64,000 nt of DNA, from the NCBI RefSeq assembly GCF_022870865.1, contig NZ_CP091508.1, positions 1,240,001 to 1,304,000 on the forward strand. Direction: 5' to 3'. Positions 44,498-53,224 of this stretch are shown here, piece by piece. Position numbers and translations under genes: made by a program. The notes below the pieces were generated by a model. That model worked only from the letters and a program-made list of their open reading frames with translations. It did not search any database and was not told where the DNA came from. This DNA is from Uruburuella testudinis. GTDB taxonomy: Bacteria > Pseudomonadota > Gammaproteobacteria > Burkholderiales > Neisseriaceae. How positions within the stretch are numbered: position 1 is the stretch's first letter; every line of letters starts with the position of its first letter.

Positions 44498-44599
44498 TGT
44501 TTGGAGGCCGTCTGAAAGCTGCTGGGTATTAGGCAGTAAAATCAGAAACTTCGCCTTTGCCGGTGTTTGGAGGCCGTCTGAAAGCTGCTGGGTATTAGG
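44498..44599. repeat. 66-bp-period direct repeat containing a DUS
   Basis: TGTTTGGAGGCCGTCTGAAA followed by GCTGCTGGGTATTAGG occurs at 44498-44533 and 44564-44599, 66 bases apart. The TTAGG at the end of the second unit is where MITE-160 copy 10 begins. Confidence 0.8.
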
Positions 44600-44759
44600 G
44601 TGTTCGGACAATTCGATTTACGGGTGTATTTTGCCTCTGAAAACGCATCTGCTGCGTTAAAAAACCTCGCAAGATGTCGAATCTTGCTGCGTTTTTTGCC
44701 TGGCATCTGTACTTTTATCACAAAAAATCTGAGTCATTCTGAATGGTCATGATGCCTTA
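44596..44759. mobile_element. MITE-160 copy 10 (hybrid B/A)
   Basis: This is a full 164-bp copy with a type B left arm (GATTTACGGGTGTATTTTGC) and a type A right arm (ATCACAAAAAATCTGAGTC). It shares its right TA with copy 11. Confidence 0.85.
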
Positions 44760-44921
44760 GGGTGTCCTGACAATTCGATTTATGGGTGCTTTTTGCCCCT
44801 GAAAACGCATCTGCTGCGTTAAAAAGCCTCGCAAGATGTCGAATCTTACTGCGTTTTTTGCCTGGCATCTGCATTTTCAGGAACAAAAATCCCCTCATAA
44901 ACAAATTGTCCGGACACCCTA
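44758..44921. mobile_element. MITE-160 copy 11 (arm type B/B), reaching into recB
   Basis: This is a full 164-bp copy. Its last bases ACACCCTA contain the CTA that, read on the minus strand, is the TAG stop codon of recB. Confidence 0.88.
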
Positions 44922-47900
44922 GAGCCATTCAGCCAAATCGGCGGTATCAATGTTCCACGCCCATACGCCGTTGCCGCGGCCGTCGAGCCCGCGCAGGAAA
45001 AGGTAGCGCACGGCAATAACCGGCAGCGCTCGGTTGCGGAGCTTGAAATAACGGGCAACGGCAATGGCGTAAATCAGCGCTTGCAGGTAATAGTGGTGTT
45101 CGGCCATCGCTTCATTCATGGCTTGGGGCGTGTAGTCGGCGCTGCCCATGCCCAAGTGGTTGGATTTGTAGTCGATAATACACACTTGGCCGTCTGAATC
45201 TTGATACACCATATCGATAAAGCCGTTGAGATAGCCCTCTACATCGGCAAAATCAAGCCATTGTGCGGCGGCGGCGCATTCGGGCGGCAGGCTGCTGCGG
45301 GCAAACCATTCGCGCAAACGGCTGAGTTTGAAATCGTGCATGTGCAGCGTAAAGGCCATTTCGGGCAGACGGCGGGCGGCGGGTTGGTCGGCCAGGGCGT
45401 GGCTGCCGGTGAGCGGTGTCAGACGGGTGTGATTGAGCATGGCGGTAACGGCATTTAGCCATTCTGCTTCGAAGCCGTAACGGGCCAGCGTGGTGCAAAC
45501 CGCTTCGCTGCGGCTGTCGGCGGCGGTGTTGAAGTCAAAATTTTCCAGCAATTCGTGCAGGCAGATGCCGGCCTGGGCGCCGCGCGGAAAGTGGTGGATG
45601 TCGCCGGGCGAGCCTGTTGTTGTGTGTTCGGGCGGGTTTTCTGCGGCGGCGGCCTCGGCGGGGTCGATGGCCGGCTGCAATTCGTCGCGTTCGTGGTCGC
45701 GTGTTTGGGTGTGGCGGCTTAAGCCGGTAAAGCTGGTGTGGCGGATAAAGTCAAACGGCCGCGGCGGGAAGGCAACGGCCTGATAATGGCCGTCTGAAAG
45801 GCGGGCGGCAGGGCCTGTGGCCGGCTCGGGTGCGGTTTCGACAAATGCAAATTCAGTGTCTGCCGGGGCTTGGTCGATAAAGCGCTGCCAGTTGTTGTAG
45901 AGCATGGCTTTTTCGCCTGCGGCATCGTTGATTTTTTTTTCGGCGAGATAGGCGGCCTGTGTGTCGCTGCGGTTGCTGTGGCGGCCGCCTTCGAGCAGAT
46001 AGGCGAAGGTGTTGACGGCGGTGTGGTTGCAATGGGCGGCGTAAATCACCAGCTGTTCTTCGGCGCGGGTCAGTGCTACGTAAAGCAGGCGCAGGCGTTC
46101 GCTGGCTTCTTCGTCGGCCAGCTGGATTTGGTCGGCTTCGTCAAGCTGGGTGTCGGCGAGCAGCTCGCTGCCGTTGCTGCGGTGCAGAATCTGCCAGGCT
46201 GCCGGTTTGTTGTCGGGGGCGTCCCACACAAAAGGGCAGAAAACCAGCGGATATTGCAAGCCTTTTGAGGCATGCATGGTAACAATTTTAACCAGCGCTT
46301 CATCACTTTCCAGCCGCAGCAGGTGGCTGTCGCTGCGCTGCCCTTGTCCGGCGGCCTGAATTTGCGCCAGCAGCCATTGGTGCAGCGATGAGGGGCTGTG
46401 GCTTTGTTCGTCTTCTTCGGCCAGTTTTTCTAAAATTTGATGGTAGTTGGTGAGGCTGCGTTCGTCGTCGGCGGCCAGCAGGCGGGTTTCGATGCCGTGG
46501 CGGGCGGTGAATTGCTGCATGGCGGCGTAAAAGCCGTGCCGCTGCCACTGTGCGGCTGCGGTTTCGGCAGAAGTAATCCAATCGAGCAGCGCTGCTTCGT
46601 TTTGGTTGAGTGCGTAAAGCTCGTCGGCCGTTTGCCGGAACAGCACGCTGCCCAACACAAAGCGCAGCGGCTCGGTGCGCTGCGGTTGCAGCCAAAAGCC
46701 GATCAGGGCGGCAATGGCAGCGGCTTCGGCGGTGGCAAACACCGATTCGCGCTGCAAAAGCACGCTTTGTACGTTGCGTGCTTTCAGCGCCCGGCTGATC
46801 AGGCCGCCTTCGTTGTGGGTGCGCACCAAAACGGCAATATCGCCCGATTGCAGCGGCGCGCCGTTTAAATTCAGACGGCCTTGCGCGGCCTGATTGAGCA
46901 CGGCGGCGATTTCGTCGGCGCAATATTCGGCGGCACGGCTGCGCAGGATTTCTTTGGTTATGATTTGCTGGTTGTCGTCTATCCAGCGCACTTGCACGGC
47001 GCTGCGCGGCGGTGTCAGGTTGCTGTGCGCGCGGGCGGCGTCGACATCGGTGTAATCGATGTGCGGCAACACAAACGGGTGTTGTTTTTGTTGGAACAGC
47101 GCGCCAATGCTTTTAATCAGTTTGCGGTGGCTGCGGCGGTTGGTGGCGAGGGTGTAGCGGTGGTCGGCATCGCGCGCCGCTTGCAGATAGGCGTAGATAT
47201 CGGCGCCGCGAAAGCTGTAGATGGCTTGCTTGGGGTCGCCCACAAGAAACAGCGGGTTGCCGTGGGCGGTAAAGATGCGGTTGAAAATTTCGTATTGCAG
47301 CGGGTCGGTATCTTGAAATTCGTCAATCAGAGCCACTCGCCAGTTGGCGGCTGCGGCGGCGGCCAGCTCGGCGCGGTGCGGGTTGCAGGTGAGGGCTTGG
47401 TGGGTGTCGATCAGCAAGTCGTCAAAGCTGCGGTCGCGTTGGGATTTTTTTTGCTCGGCTAGGGCGTGGTTGATGTAGGCGAGCATGTCTAGGGGCAGCG
47501 CAATCAGCGCTTCGGTTTCGACTTGGCTTTGTGCAGCCAGATCGCGGCCGAGATCGGCCAGCACTTGCAGGCGGGCAAAGGCAGCTGTATCGGGGCGGGC
47601 GGTTTTTTTGGTTTTGCTTTGCAGGGTGTCGGCCGCCAGCATGGGCAGCTTTTCTTCGGGTTTAGGCAGGCAGCCGTTGTCGGCGGCGGCCTGCAATCGG
47701 GCAAACAGTGGCTCGAAAGTGGTTTTGCGGTAGTTGTTGCCATTGAGTTGCGGGTGAACCTGCCAAAAGGTTTGTGCCAGCTCGGGCAGGATGGGAACAA
47801 TGCGCTGCCATGTTTGCTGCACCTTGTGTTCAGCTTGCGCCAAATCGGCTTCAGGCCGTCTGAAACTCAAATAGGGGCGGTTGAGAAACGGTTGGATTTC

Positions 47901-48503
47901 GGCCAGCATGCGCTCGGGCGTGTATTTGTATTGGAAGGCCAAACGTGCTTGGTGGTTATCGGCGGCCACTTGTGTGCGCCAGAAATCTTGGGCGGGCGTG
48001 AGCAGGCGCGTGCGGCTGTGTTCGGCCAGCTCGGTATCGAAAGGGGCTTGGCACAGAAAGGCGTAATCGCGCAGCAGCCGCTGGCAGAAACCGTGTATGG
48101 TGTAGATGGCGGCGTTGTCGAATTGGCCGATGGCGGCTTTGAGGCGCACTGTCAGGCGCTCGTGTGATTCTTGCGCCAGCGCGCGGGTGAGTAGGGCGGA
48201 AATAAATTCGTCGGCACAATAGGGTTGCAGGCCTTCTGCATCGGTGATGCCGGCGCAGCTGCCGTCTTCCAGCGCTTGCAGGGCTTCATCCAAGCGTTTG
48301 CGCAAGCGGGTTTTCAATTCGGCGGTGGCTGCTTTGGTGAAGGTAACCACCAATATGTTTTCTACCGGCAGGTGTTCCAGCAGAATCATGCGGGTAAACA
48401 AGGCCGCAATGCCCCAAGTTTTGCCGGTGCCGGCTGAAGCTTCGATAAGGTTGGTGCCGGCAATGGGCACCTCAAGCGGGTCGAACGGGGTGGCTGGGGT
48501 CAT
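44919..48503 (-). CDS. recB: Exodeoxyribonuclease V beta subunit RecB
   Basis: RecB is the 3'-5' helicase and nuclease subunit of RecBCD, which processes double-strand breaks. The 1194-residue product has Walker A IEASAGTGKTW near residue 20, helicase motif II LIDEFQDTDPLQYEIFNRIF near residue 390, and the later MHASKGLQYPLVFCPF. The nuclease domain near the C terminus contains DMVYQDSDGQVCIIDYKSNHLG. Length is close to E. coli RecB (1180). The stop codon TAG is formed by the terminal CTA of a MITE-160 copy, so the original C terminus may have differed by a few residues. recC and recD are not adjacent. Confidence 0.95.
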   Translation of the reverse strand: MTPATPFDPLEVPIAGTNLIEASAGTGKTWGIAALFTRMILLEHLPVENILVVTFTKAATAELKTRLRKRLDEALQALEDGSCAGITDAEGLQPYCADEFISALLTRALAQESHERLTVRLKAAIGQFDNAAIYTIHGFCQRLLRDYAFLCQAPFDTELAEHSRTRLLTPAQDFWRTQVAADNHQARLAFQYKYTPERMLAEIQPFLNRPYLSFRRPEADLAQAEHKVQQTWQRIVPILPELAQTFWQVHPQLNGNNYRKTTFEPLFARLQAAADNGCLPKPEEKLPMLAADTLQSKTKKTARPDTAAFARLQVLADLGRDLAAQSQVETEALIALPLDMLAYINHALAEQKKSQRDRSFDDLLIDTHQALTCNPHRAELAAAAAANWRVALIDEFQDTDPLQYEIFNRIFTAHGNPLFLVGDPKQAIYSFRGADIYAYLQAARDADHRYTLATNRRSHRKLIKSIGALFQQKQHPFVLPHIDYTDVDAARAHSNLTPPRSAVQVRWIDDNQQIITKEILRSRAAEYCADEIAAVLNQAAQGRLNLNGAPLQSGDIAVLVRTHNEGGLISRALKARNVQSVLLQRESVFATAEAAAIAALIGFWLQPQRTEPLRFVLGSVLFRQTADELYALNQNEAALLDWITSAETAAAQWQRHGFYAAMQQFTARHGIETRLLAADDERSLTNYHQILEKLAEEDEQSHSPSSLHQWLLAQIQAAGQGQRSDSHLLRLESDEALVKIVTMHASKGLQYPLVFCPFVWDAPDNKPAAWQILHRSNGSELLADTQLDEADQIQLADEEASERLRLLYVALTRAEEQLVIYAAHCNHTAVNTFAYLLEGGRHSNRSDTQAAYLAEKKINDAAGEKAMLYNNWQRFIDQAPADTEFAFVETAPEPATGPAARLSDGHYQAVAFPPRPFDFIRHTSFTGLSRHTQTRDHERDELQPAIDPAEAAAAENPPEHTTTGSPGDIHHFPRGAQAGICLHELLENFDFNTAADSRSEAVCTTLARYGFEAEWLNAVTAMLNHTRLTPLTGSHALADQPAARRLPEMAFTLHMHDFKLSRLREWFARSSLPPECAAAAQWLDFADVEGYLNGFIDMVYQDSDGQVCIIDYKSNHLGMGSADYTPQAMNEAMAEHHYYLQALIYAIAVARYFKLRNRALPVIAVRYLFLRGLDGRGNGVWAWNIDTADLAEWL

Positions 48504-48541
48504 GATGCAGATGCGGTTGGAGGAATAGGCAGATTATAGCA

Positions 48542-48583
48542 AAGGCCGTCTGAAAAGAAAGCGCTTGCCTTTTCAGACGGCCT
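48542..48583. terminator. Inverted DUS pair
   Basis: AAAGGCCGTCTGAAAAG with GCGCTTGC in the loop pairs with CTTTTCAGACGGCCTTT. It lies between the recB start and a possible small gene. Confidence 0.65.
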
Positions 48584-48627
48584 TTTATATAAGTATGGGC
48601 ATTATTGTGGGATAGAGAGCGTAAAGC

Positions 48628-48756
48628 ATGCAAACGCCGATGCAGAATACGCAAAACTTGTGGCTGATTGTGCTGGCAGCGGTGGCGGCGGTGTTGAATC
48701 TGCCGATACGTGAAGCAAAAGTGGTGCGGCCGGGCCGTGGGGCAAAGGCGGCATAA
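48628..48756 (+). CDS. Possible 42-residue single-pass membrane peptide
   Basis: The frame MQTPMQNTQNLWLIVLAAVA continues AVLNLPIREAKVVRPGRGAK and AA. It would make one helix (about 11-24) with a basic C-terminal tail. The upstream AGAGAGCG is a weak ribosome binding site. The opposite strand shows no better frame. No family is recognised. Confidence 0.35.
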   Translation: MQTPMQNTQNLWLIVLAAVAAVLNLPIREAKVVRPGRGAKAA

Positions 48757-48757
48757 C

Positions 48758-48831
48758 CTATGCACAAAATAAAACTAACAAGGCGAGCCAACACCGTTAG
48801 GTTATTTTTGTGAGTGGGTATCAGGCCGTCT
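48758..48831. repeat. R2 short copy
   Basis: CTATGCACAAAATAAAACTA on the left and CCGTTAGGTTATTTTTGTGA followed by GTGGGTAT on the right. The right arm is the clearest empty version of the MITE-160 target CCGTTAGGTT. Confidence 0.6.
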
Positions 48832-48864
48832 GAAAAATGTTTTCGTCAAATATTCAGACGGCCT
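48821..48864. terminator. Inverted DUS pair after the isochorismatase-like gene
   Basis: CAGGCCGTCTGAAAAATG and AATATTCAGACGGCCTC face each other just past the stop at 48875. Confidence 0.6.
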
Positions 48865-48874
48865 CATGCGGCAT

Positions 48875-49435
48875 TCAGATCAGCTCAAGCAGTGTTGCAG
48901 TGCTTTCTACCCGGCAATAGCCGAATTGCAGCGCGGCCATGAAGGCGGCGTGTACTTGTTCGGCGGGCACTTTAACGCCGTTGAATTCCATATCCAGCGT
49001 GGCGCAGGCATCATGGGCAAGCAGGCATTCGTAGCCGAAATCAACCGCCGCGCGGGTAACGGCATCAATACACATATGGCTCATGGCGCCTACGATAAAC
49101 AGGCGCTCGATGCCGGCTTGTTGCAATTGTTGCTGTAGGTCGGTATCGCGAAAGCTGTTGATCTGTTGTTTGACAATCACTGCTTCGCCTTCTTGCGGCG
49201 CCATGCCGGTATGAATCTGCGCGCCTTCAGAGCCGGGTTGGAAAAAAGGGGCATCGGCGTTTGGAAATTCATGGCGCACGTGAAATACCGGCAGACCCTG
49301 TTTGCGGAATCCGGCCAACAGTTTGCTGCCGTTTGCGGCGGCGGCTTCGGTATGGTGCAGCGGCCATTTTGCGCCGGGAAACGTGGGGAAGTAATCGTTT
49401 TGGAAATCGATAATCAATAAAGCGGTTTTGCTCAT
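48875..49435 (-). CDS. Isochorismatase-like cysteine hydrolase
   Basis: The 186-residue protein has the isochorismatase-like fold. The catalytic Asp lies in LLIIDFQNDYFPTFPG (residues 6-21), a Lys in the EAVIVKQQINSF segment, and the catalytic Cys in VGAMSHMCIDAVTRAAVDFGYE near residue 120. The complete Asp-Lys-Cys set suggests amidohydrolase or nicotinamidase-like activity rather than true isochorismatase, but the substrate is unknown. AAAGGAG precedes the ATG. It is a lone gene between DUS and MITE blocks. Confidence 0.88.
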   Translation of the reverse strand: MSKTALLIIDFQNDYFPTFPGAKWPLHHTEAAAANGSKLLAGFRKQGLPVFHVRHEFPNADAPFFQPGSEGAQIHTGMAPQEGEAVIVKQQINSFRDTDLQQQLQQAGIERLFIVGAMSHMCIDAVTRAAVDFGYECLLAHDACATLDMEFNGVKVPAEQVHAAFMAALQFGYCRVESTATLLELI

Positions 49436-49473
49436 GTCGGGCTCCTTTCAAAGAGTGGCTTGCAGGGTAAACC

Positions 49474-49600
49474 TAGGGTGTTCTGACCATTCGATTTACG
49501 GGTGTATTTTGCCCCTGAAAACGCATCTGCTGCGTTTGTTGCCCGGCATCTGCATTTTCAGGAACAAAAATCCTCATAAACAAATTGTCCGGGCACCCTA
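49474..49600. mobile_element. MITE-160 copy 12 (internal deletion, 127 bp)
   Basis: Ends are TAGGGTGTTCTGACC and ATTGTCCGGGCACCCTA. The segment between the two TGCTGCGTT direct repeats of the core is missing, leaving CATCTGCTGCGTTTGTTGCC. It shares its last TA with copy 13. Confidence 0.82.
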
Positions 49601-49761
49601 AGGTATCCTGATAATTCGATTTATGGGTGCTTTTTGCCCCTGCAAACGCATCTGCTGCGTTAAAAAGCCTCGCAAGATGTCCAATCTTGCTGCGTTTTTT
49701 GCCTTGCATCTGCATTTCCAGGAACAAAAATCCCCTCATAAACAAATTGTCCGGACACCCT
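49599..49761. mobile_element. MITE-160 copy 13 (arm type B/B)
   Basis: This is a near-full copy starting TAAGGTATCCTGATAATTCG and ending ATTGTCCGGACACCCTGG, where the final TA is changed to TG. Confidence 0.82.
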
Positions 49762-49877
49762 GGTTATACCCATCCGTAAAAAAAGCGGCGTACCGAAGAC
49801 AGTGCACGCATACGGCAAGGCAAGCCAATGAAATAGGTGATTAAAAGCAGGTGATTAAGTTGCACGCTTAATGTTGT

Positions 49878-51308
49878 TTACAGCGCAATCATCACATGCT
49901 TGGTAATCAGGTAATCGCCCACGGCTTCGGCCGATAAATCTTTGCCGAAACCCGATTGCTTAAAGCCGCCGTGCGGGGTTTCGGAGGTGAGCGGCAGGTG
50001 ATCGTTTACCCACACGGTGCCGAAGCGCAAATCGGCGCTGAAGCGCATGGCGCGGGCAACATCGGTGGTAAACACGGATGAGGCCAGCCCGAAGCGTACA
50101 TCGTTGGCCAGGGTCAGCGCTTCTTCATCGCTGCCGAATGTTTGGATGGTCATCACCGGGCCGAATACTTCGTTTTGCACGATTTCGGCTTTTTGGTCGA
50201 CGTTGGTCAGCAGCGTGGGGCTGTAGTAATGGCCGCCGCCGAAATCGAGCGTGTGGCCGCCGAACAGCGTTTGTGCACCTGCTGCTTTGGCGCGTTCGAC
50301 AAAACCGCTCACGCGTTCGAGCTGTTGGGCGGAAATCAGCGGCCCCATCATCACGCCTTCGTCAAACGGCAGGCCGACCTTGAAGTTTTGCGCCTGCACC
50401 AGCAAGGCTTCGGTAAATTTTTCTTTTACCGATTCGTGCACCAGAATGCGGGTGGCGGCGGTGCAGTCGTGGCCGGAATTGATAAAACCGCCAAACGCGG
50501 CTTTTTCGGCAGCCAGCTCGATATCGGCATCGGCAAACACTACCAGCGGTGCTTTGCCGCCCAATTCGAGATGCACGCGCTTGAGGGTGTCGGCGGCGCT
50601 TTTCATGATAAATTTGCCCGTGTCGCTCGAGCCGGTGAGGCTCACCATCTGGATATCGGGGTGCGCCACGATGGCTTTGCCGGTGTCGCCGGTGCCGGTG
50701 ATGATGTTTAATACGCCGTCGGGCAGGCCGGCTTCTTGGGCGATTTCGCCGAGCAGCAGGGTGGTGCGCGGGGTCATTTCCGAGGGCTTGATGATGGAGG
50801 TGCAGCCGGCGGCCAGTGCGGGGCCGATTTTCCAAGCGGCCATCAAAAGCGGGTAGTTCCAAGGGGCAATGCCGGCGGTTACGCCGCAGGGTTCGCGGCG
50901 CAGCATCGAGGTATAGGCGCTGTTGTATTCGCCGGCGCGGCTGCCGCCGGTGTCGCGGGCGGCGGCGGCAAAAAAGCGCAGGTTGTCGACCACAAACGGC
51001 AAATCGCCGCCTTTGCTGATAAATTCATAAGGTTTGCCGGTGTCTTCGGTTTCGATTTTGGCCAGCTCGTCGGTGCGCGCTTCGATGATGTCGGCCATTT
51101 TCGACAACACGGTGGCGCGCTCGCCGGGTGTGGCTTTCGACCAGCGCCCGTCGTCGAATGCGGTTTTGGCGGCGGCCACGGCGGCGTTGACTTCTTTTTC
51201 GCCTGCTGTTGCCGCTTGCGCCACGGTTTCGCCGGTGGCGGGGTTTTCTATATCAATCATGCCGGCGCCGCTTTGCCAGGCGCCGTTAATCCATAATCCG
51301 TATTCCAT
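49878..51308 (-). CDS. patD: Gamma-aminobutyraldehyde dehydrogenase
   Basis: PatD oxidises 4-aminobutanal to GABA in putrescine degradation. The 476-residue aldehyde dehydrogenase has IAPWNYPLLMAAWKIGPALAAGC (about 145-167) and NAD-site TGSSDTGKFIM. It has the catalytic Glu in RVHLELGGKAPLVVF and the catalytic Cys in INSGHDCTAATRILVHE near residue 282, where the usual GQxC is GHDC. WVNDHLPLTSETPHGGFKQSG is typical of the aminobutyraldehyde/betaine aldehyde group. It follows patA on the same strand, separated by a DUS hairpin, which supports the pathway assignment. CAAAGGAG precedes the ATG. Confidence 0.9.
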   Translation of the reverse strand: MEYGLWINGAWQSGAGMIDIENPATGETVAQAATAGEKEVNAAVAAAKTAFDDGRWSKATPGERATVLSKMADIIEARTDELAKIETEDTGKPYEFISKGGDLPFVVDNLRFFAAAARDTGGSRAGEYNSAYTSMLRREPCGVTAGIAPWNYPLLMAAWKIGPALAAGCTSIIKPSEMTPRTTLLLGEIAQEAGLPDGVLNIITGTGDTGKAIVAHPDIQMVSLTGSSDTGKFIMKSAADTLKRVHLELGGKAPLVVFADADIELAAEKAAFGGFINSGHDCTAATRILVHESVKEKFTEALLVQAQNFKVGLPFDEGVMMGPLISAQQLERVSGFVERAKAAGAQTLFGGHTLDFGGGHYYSPTLLTNVDQKAEIVQNEVFGPVMTIQTFGSDEEALTLANDVRFGLASSVFTTDVARAMRFSADLRFGTVWVNDHLPLTSETPHGGFKQSGFGKDLSAEAVGDYLITKHVMIAL

Positions 51309-51365
51309 CGGTTTGCTCCTTTGGTGATTCAGCGTTGATTTCAGTAACAGCAGTGGGTGGCTTTG

Positions 51366-51403
51366 AGGCCGTCTGAAAAGCAGGTTGGCTTTCAGACGGC
51401 CAT
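51366..51403. terminator. Inverted DUS pair between patA and patD
   Basis: GAGGCCGTCTGAAAAGC and GGCTTTCAGACGGCCATT form a hairpin a few bases after the patA stop. Confidence 0.6.
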
Positions 51404-51410
51404 TGTGTTT

Positions 51411-52796
51411 TCAGATGGCATGGCTGACGTTTTGCAAGGTGTCTTCCAAACGCGCCAGCACTTCGTCAAGCAGCTCGTAGGGAATATTCAGCGCCGGCTC
51501 CAAGCGCACAACCGATGAGTTGTTGAGCGTGCCGGCAGTCAGCACTTTCCGTTTGAACAGGCCGGAAACCACTTTGTAGCCGAGCTCGTCGTTTTCAAAC
51601 ACCATGGCCAGCAGCAGGCCTTTGCCGCGGATGTCTTTTAAAATATGCGGATATTGCTCTTTCAGACGGCCTAATTTTTGCAGCAGGTAGCGCCCTTTTT
51701 CAGCTGCCTGCCCGGGCAGGTTTTCTTCCAGCATCACGCCGATGCCGGCCAGGGCGGCGGCGCAGGCAAGCGGGTTGCCGCCGGTGGTGGTGGTGTGCAT
51801 AAACGGGTTGGGCTCGAGGCACGACCAGATTTCGGCGGTGGAGAAAAAGCCCGACATCGGCACCACGCCGCCGCCGAGCGCTTTGCCGAAGCAGATGATG
51901 TCGGGGGCGACATCCCAATGGTCGACACCGAAAATTTTGCCGGTGCGGCCGAAACCGGTTTGCACTTCATCGGCAATCAGCAATACGCCGTAGCGGCTGC
52001 ATATTTCGCGCAGGCGCGGCCAATAATCGTCGGGCGGCACCACAGCGCCGGCTTCGCCCTGTATCGGTTCGGCCACCACGGCGGCCACATCCATGCTGCC
52101 GACTGAGTCGGCGATTTTCAGCAGCTGTTCTACCGCATCGGCATCACCGTAGGGCACATGGCGCACGCCGCCCAAAAGCGGCAGCAGCGGTTCGCGGTAA
52201 ACCGATTTGCCCAAGAGCGATAAGGCGCCCAGCGATTTGCCGTGAAAACCGCCGGTGGTGGAAATAAAGCCGCGCCGGCCGGTGTAGAGTTTGGCCAGCT
52301 TCATGGCGCCGTCTACCGCTTCGGTGCCGCTGTTGGCAAAAAAGCCGTATTGCAAATCGCCGGGGGTAAGCTTGGCCAGCACTTTGGCCAATTGGCCGCG
52401 CAATGGATCGAGCATTTCTTGGCTGTATTGCGGGCTGCGGTCGAGCTGGGCTTTGGCGGCGGCCACAATTTTGGGATGGCGGATGCCGGGGCTGTAGAGG
52501 CCGAATCCGCCGAGCATGTCGATGTATTCGCGCCCCATGATGTCGCGCAGAATCGAGCCTTGACCATACCAATCGGTTAAGGCGAAATCGTCGGTTTCGG
52601 TAACGGATTTGCGGTAATCGAGAAAGCCGCGGTTAACGTGGTTGGCGAAATTGTCGGCCACGTTGGAAGACACCCATTTGCGCTGCTCGTCGCTCAGCGC
52701 CGCTTCGGGCGTGTTGATGATGTCGAGTATTTTATTTGCTTCGCTGAAAGCCAGCTCAATGTCTCGGCCGGCCGGGGTAGGGGTGTGTTTCGACAT
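51411..52796 (-). CDS. patA: Putrescine aminotransferase
   Basis: PatA transfers the amino group of putrescine to 2-oxoglutarate, giving 4-aminobutanal for PatD. The 461-residue class III aminotransferase is almost the length of E. coli PatA (459). It shows LQYGFFANSGTEAVDGAMKLAKLYTGR, ADEVQTGFGRTGKIFGVDHWDVAPDIICFGKALGGGVVPMSGFF with the PLP lysine, and HTTTTGGNPLACAA. The start at 52796 (MSKHTPTP) is set by AAGGAG five bases upstream. Together with the decarboxylase at 5.8-7.9 kb it supports ornithine-to-GABA capacity in this genome. Confidence 0.92.
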   Translation of the reverse strand: MSKHTPTPAGRDIELAFSEANKILDIINTPEAALSDEQRKWVSSNVADNFANHVNRGFLDYRKSVTETDDFALTDWYGQGSILRDIMGREYIDMLGGFGLYSPGIRHPKIVAAAKAQLDRSPQYSQEMLDPLRGQLAKVLAKLTPGDLQYGFFANSGTEAVDGAMKLAKLYTGRRGFISTTGGFHGKSLGALSLLGKSVYREPLLPLLGGVRHVPYGDADAVEQLLKIADSVGSMDVAAVVAEPIQGEAGAVVPPDDYWPRLREICSRYGVLLIADEVQTGFGRTGKIFGVDHWDVAPDIICFGKALGGGVVPMSGFFSTAEIWSCLEPNPFMHTTTTGGNPLACAAALAGIGVMLEENLPGQAAEKGRYLLQKLGRLKEQYPHILKDIRGKGLLLAMVFENDELGYKVVSGLFKRKVLTAGTLNNSSVVRLEPALNIPYELLDEVLARLEDTLQNVSHAI

Positions 52797-52992
52797 AAAT
52801 TCTCCTTGTGTGCTGCTTCGGGCAGGCGGCAGAATTTTATCGGTGGAAATGAAATGCTGAATCAATAAAATAATGCCGTCTGAAACGGAATATGTTGCAT
52901 GGTTGTTGCTTTGCTATGATGTTGGCAGGTTGGAAAAAAATGATTCTGTTGTCAATCTACTACTTTTGTTGAAAGCCAGTCAAGGGGCATGA

Positions 52993-53022
52993 TGAGGCCG
53001 TCTGAAATATTTCAGACGGCCT
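52993..53022. terminator. Inverted DUS pair
   Basis: GAGGCCGTCTGAAATATTTC and AGACGGCCTC form a compact hairpin upstream of patA; in the minus-strand direction it is downstream of nothing obvious. Confidence 0.5.
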
Positions 53023-53029
53023 CATCTTC

Positions 53030-53125
53030 ATCCACAAAAATAATCTAACGGCGTTGGCTCGCTTTGTCGTATGTGCGTACTGTTTTCGGCACGCCGCCTT
53101 GTGAGCTTGCTTTTGTGAATGAGTG
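53030..53125. repeat. R2 full copy
   Basis: ATCCACAAAAATAATCTAAC with GGCGTTGGCTCGC on the left and GAGCTTGCTTTTGTGAATGA with GTGTTAT on the right. The loop reads, in reverse, like the GAAGACAGTACACGCATA loop of the reference copy. Confidence 0.6.
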
Positions 53126-53224
53126 TTATACCGGCTTGACGGCTTGCCTGATGCCGTCTGAAGCCGTTTGGAGAGGGTTGCGGCCAAGATGGGGCAAGGC
53201 GGGGGTGGCTTTTTTGAATGGGCA

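Larger units (their letters stand above)
44427..44918. other. Repeat block between recB and the GT39 gene
   Basis: This region consists almost entirely of repeats: a 66-bp-period direct repeat with DUS (44498-44599) and two tandem MITE-160 copies (44596-44921). No gene is present. Confidence 0.75.
49436..49877. other. Repeat block upstream of the isochorismatase-like gene
   Basis: This region contains a shortened MITE-160 (49474-49600), a near-full MITE-160 (49599-49761) and an R2 half-repeat (49766-49830) carrying ACCGAAGACAGTGCACGCAT. No gene is seen. Confidence 0.7.
52797..53224. other. Intergenic region with R2 copy and DUS hairpin
   Basis: This region holds the patA promoter zone, a DUS hairpin (52993-53022) and an R2 copy (53030-53125) with loop sequence GTACTGTTTTCGGCACGCCG. 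No gene is seen. Confidence 0.6.
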
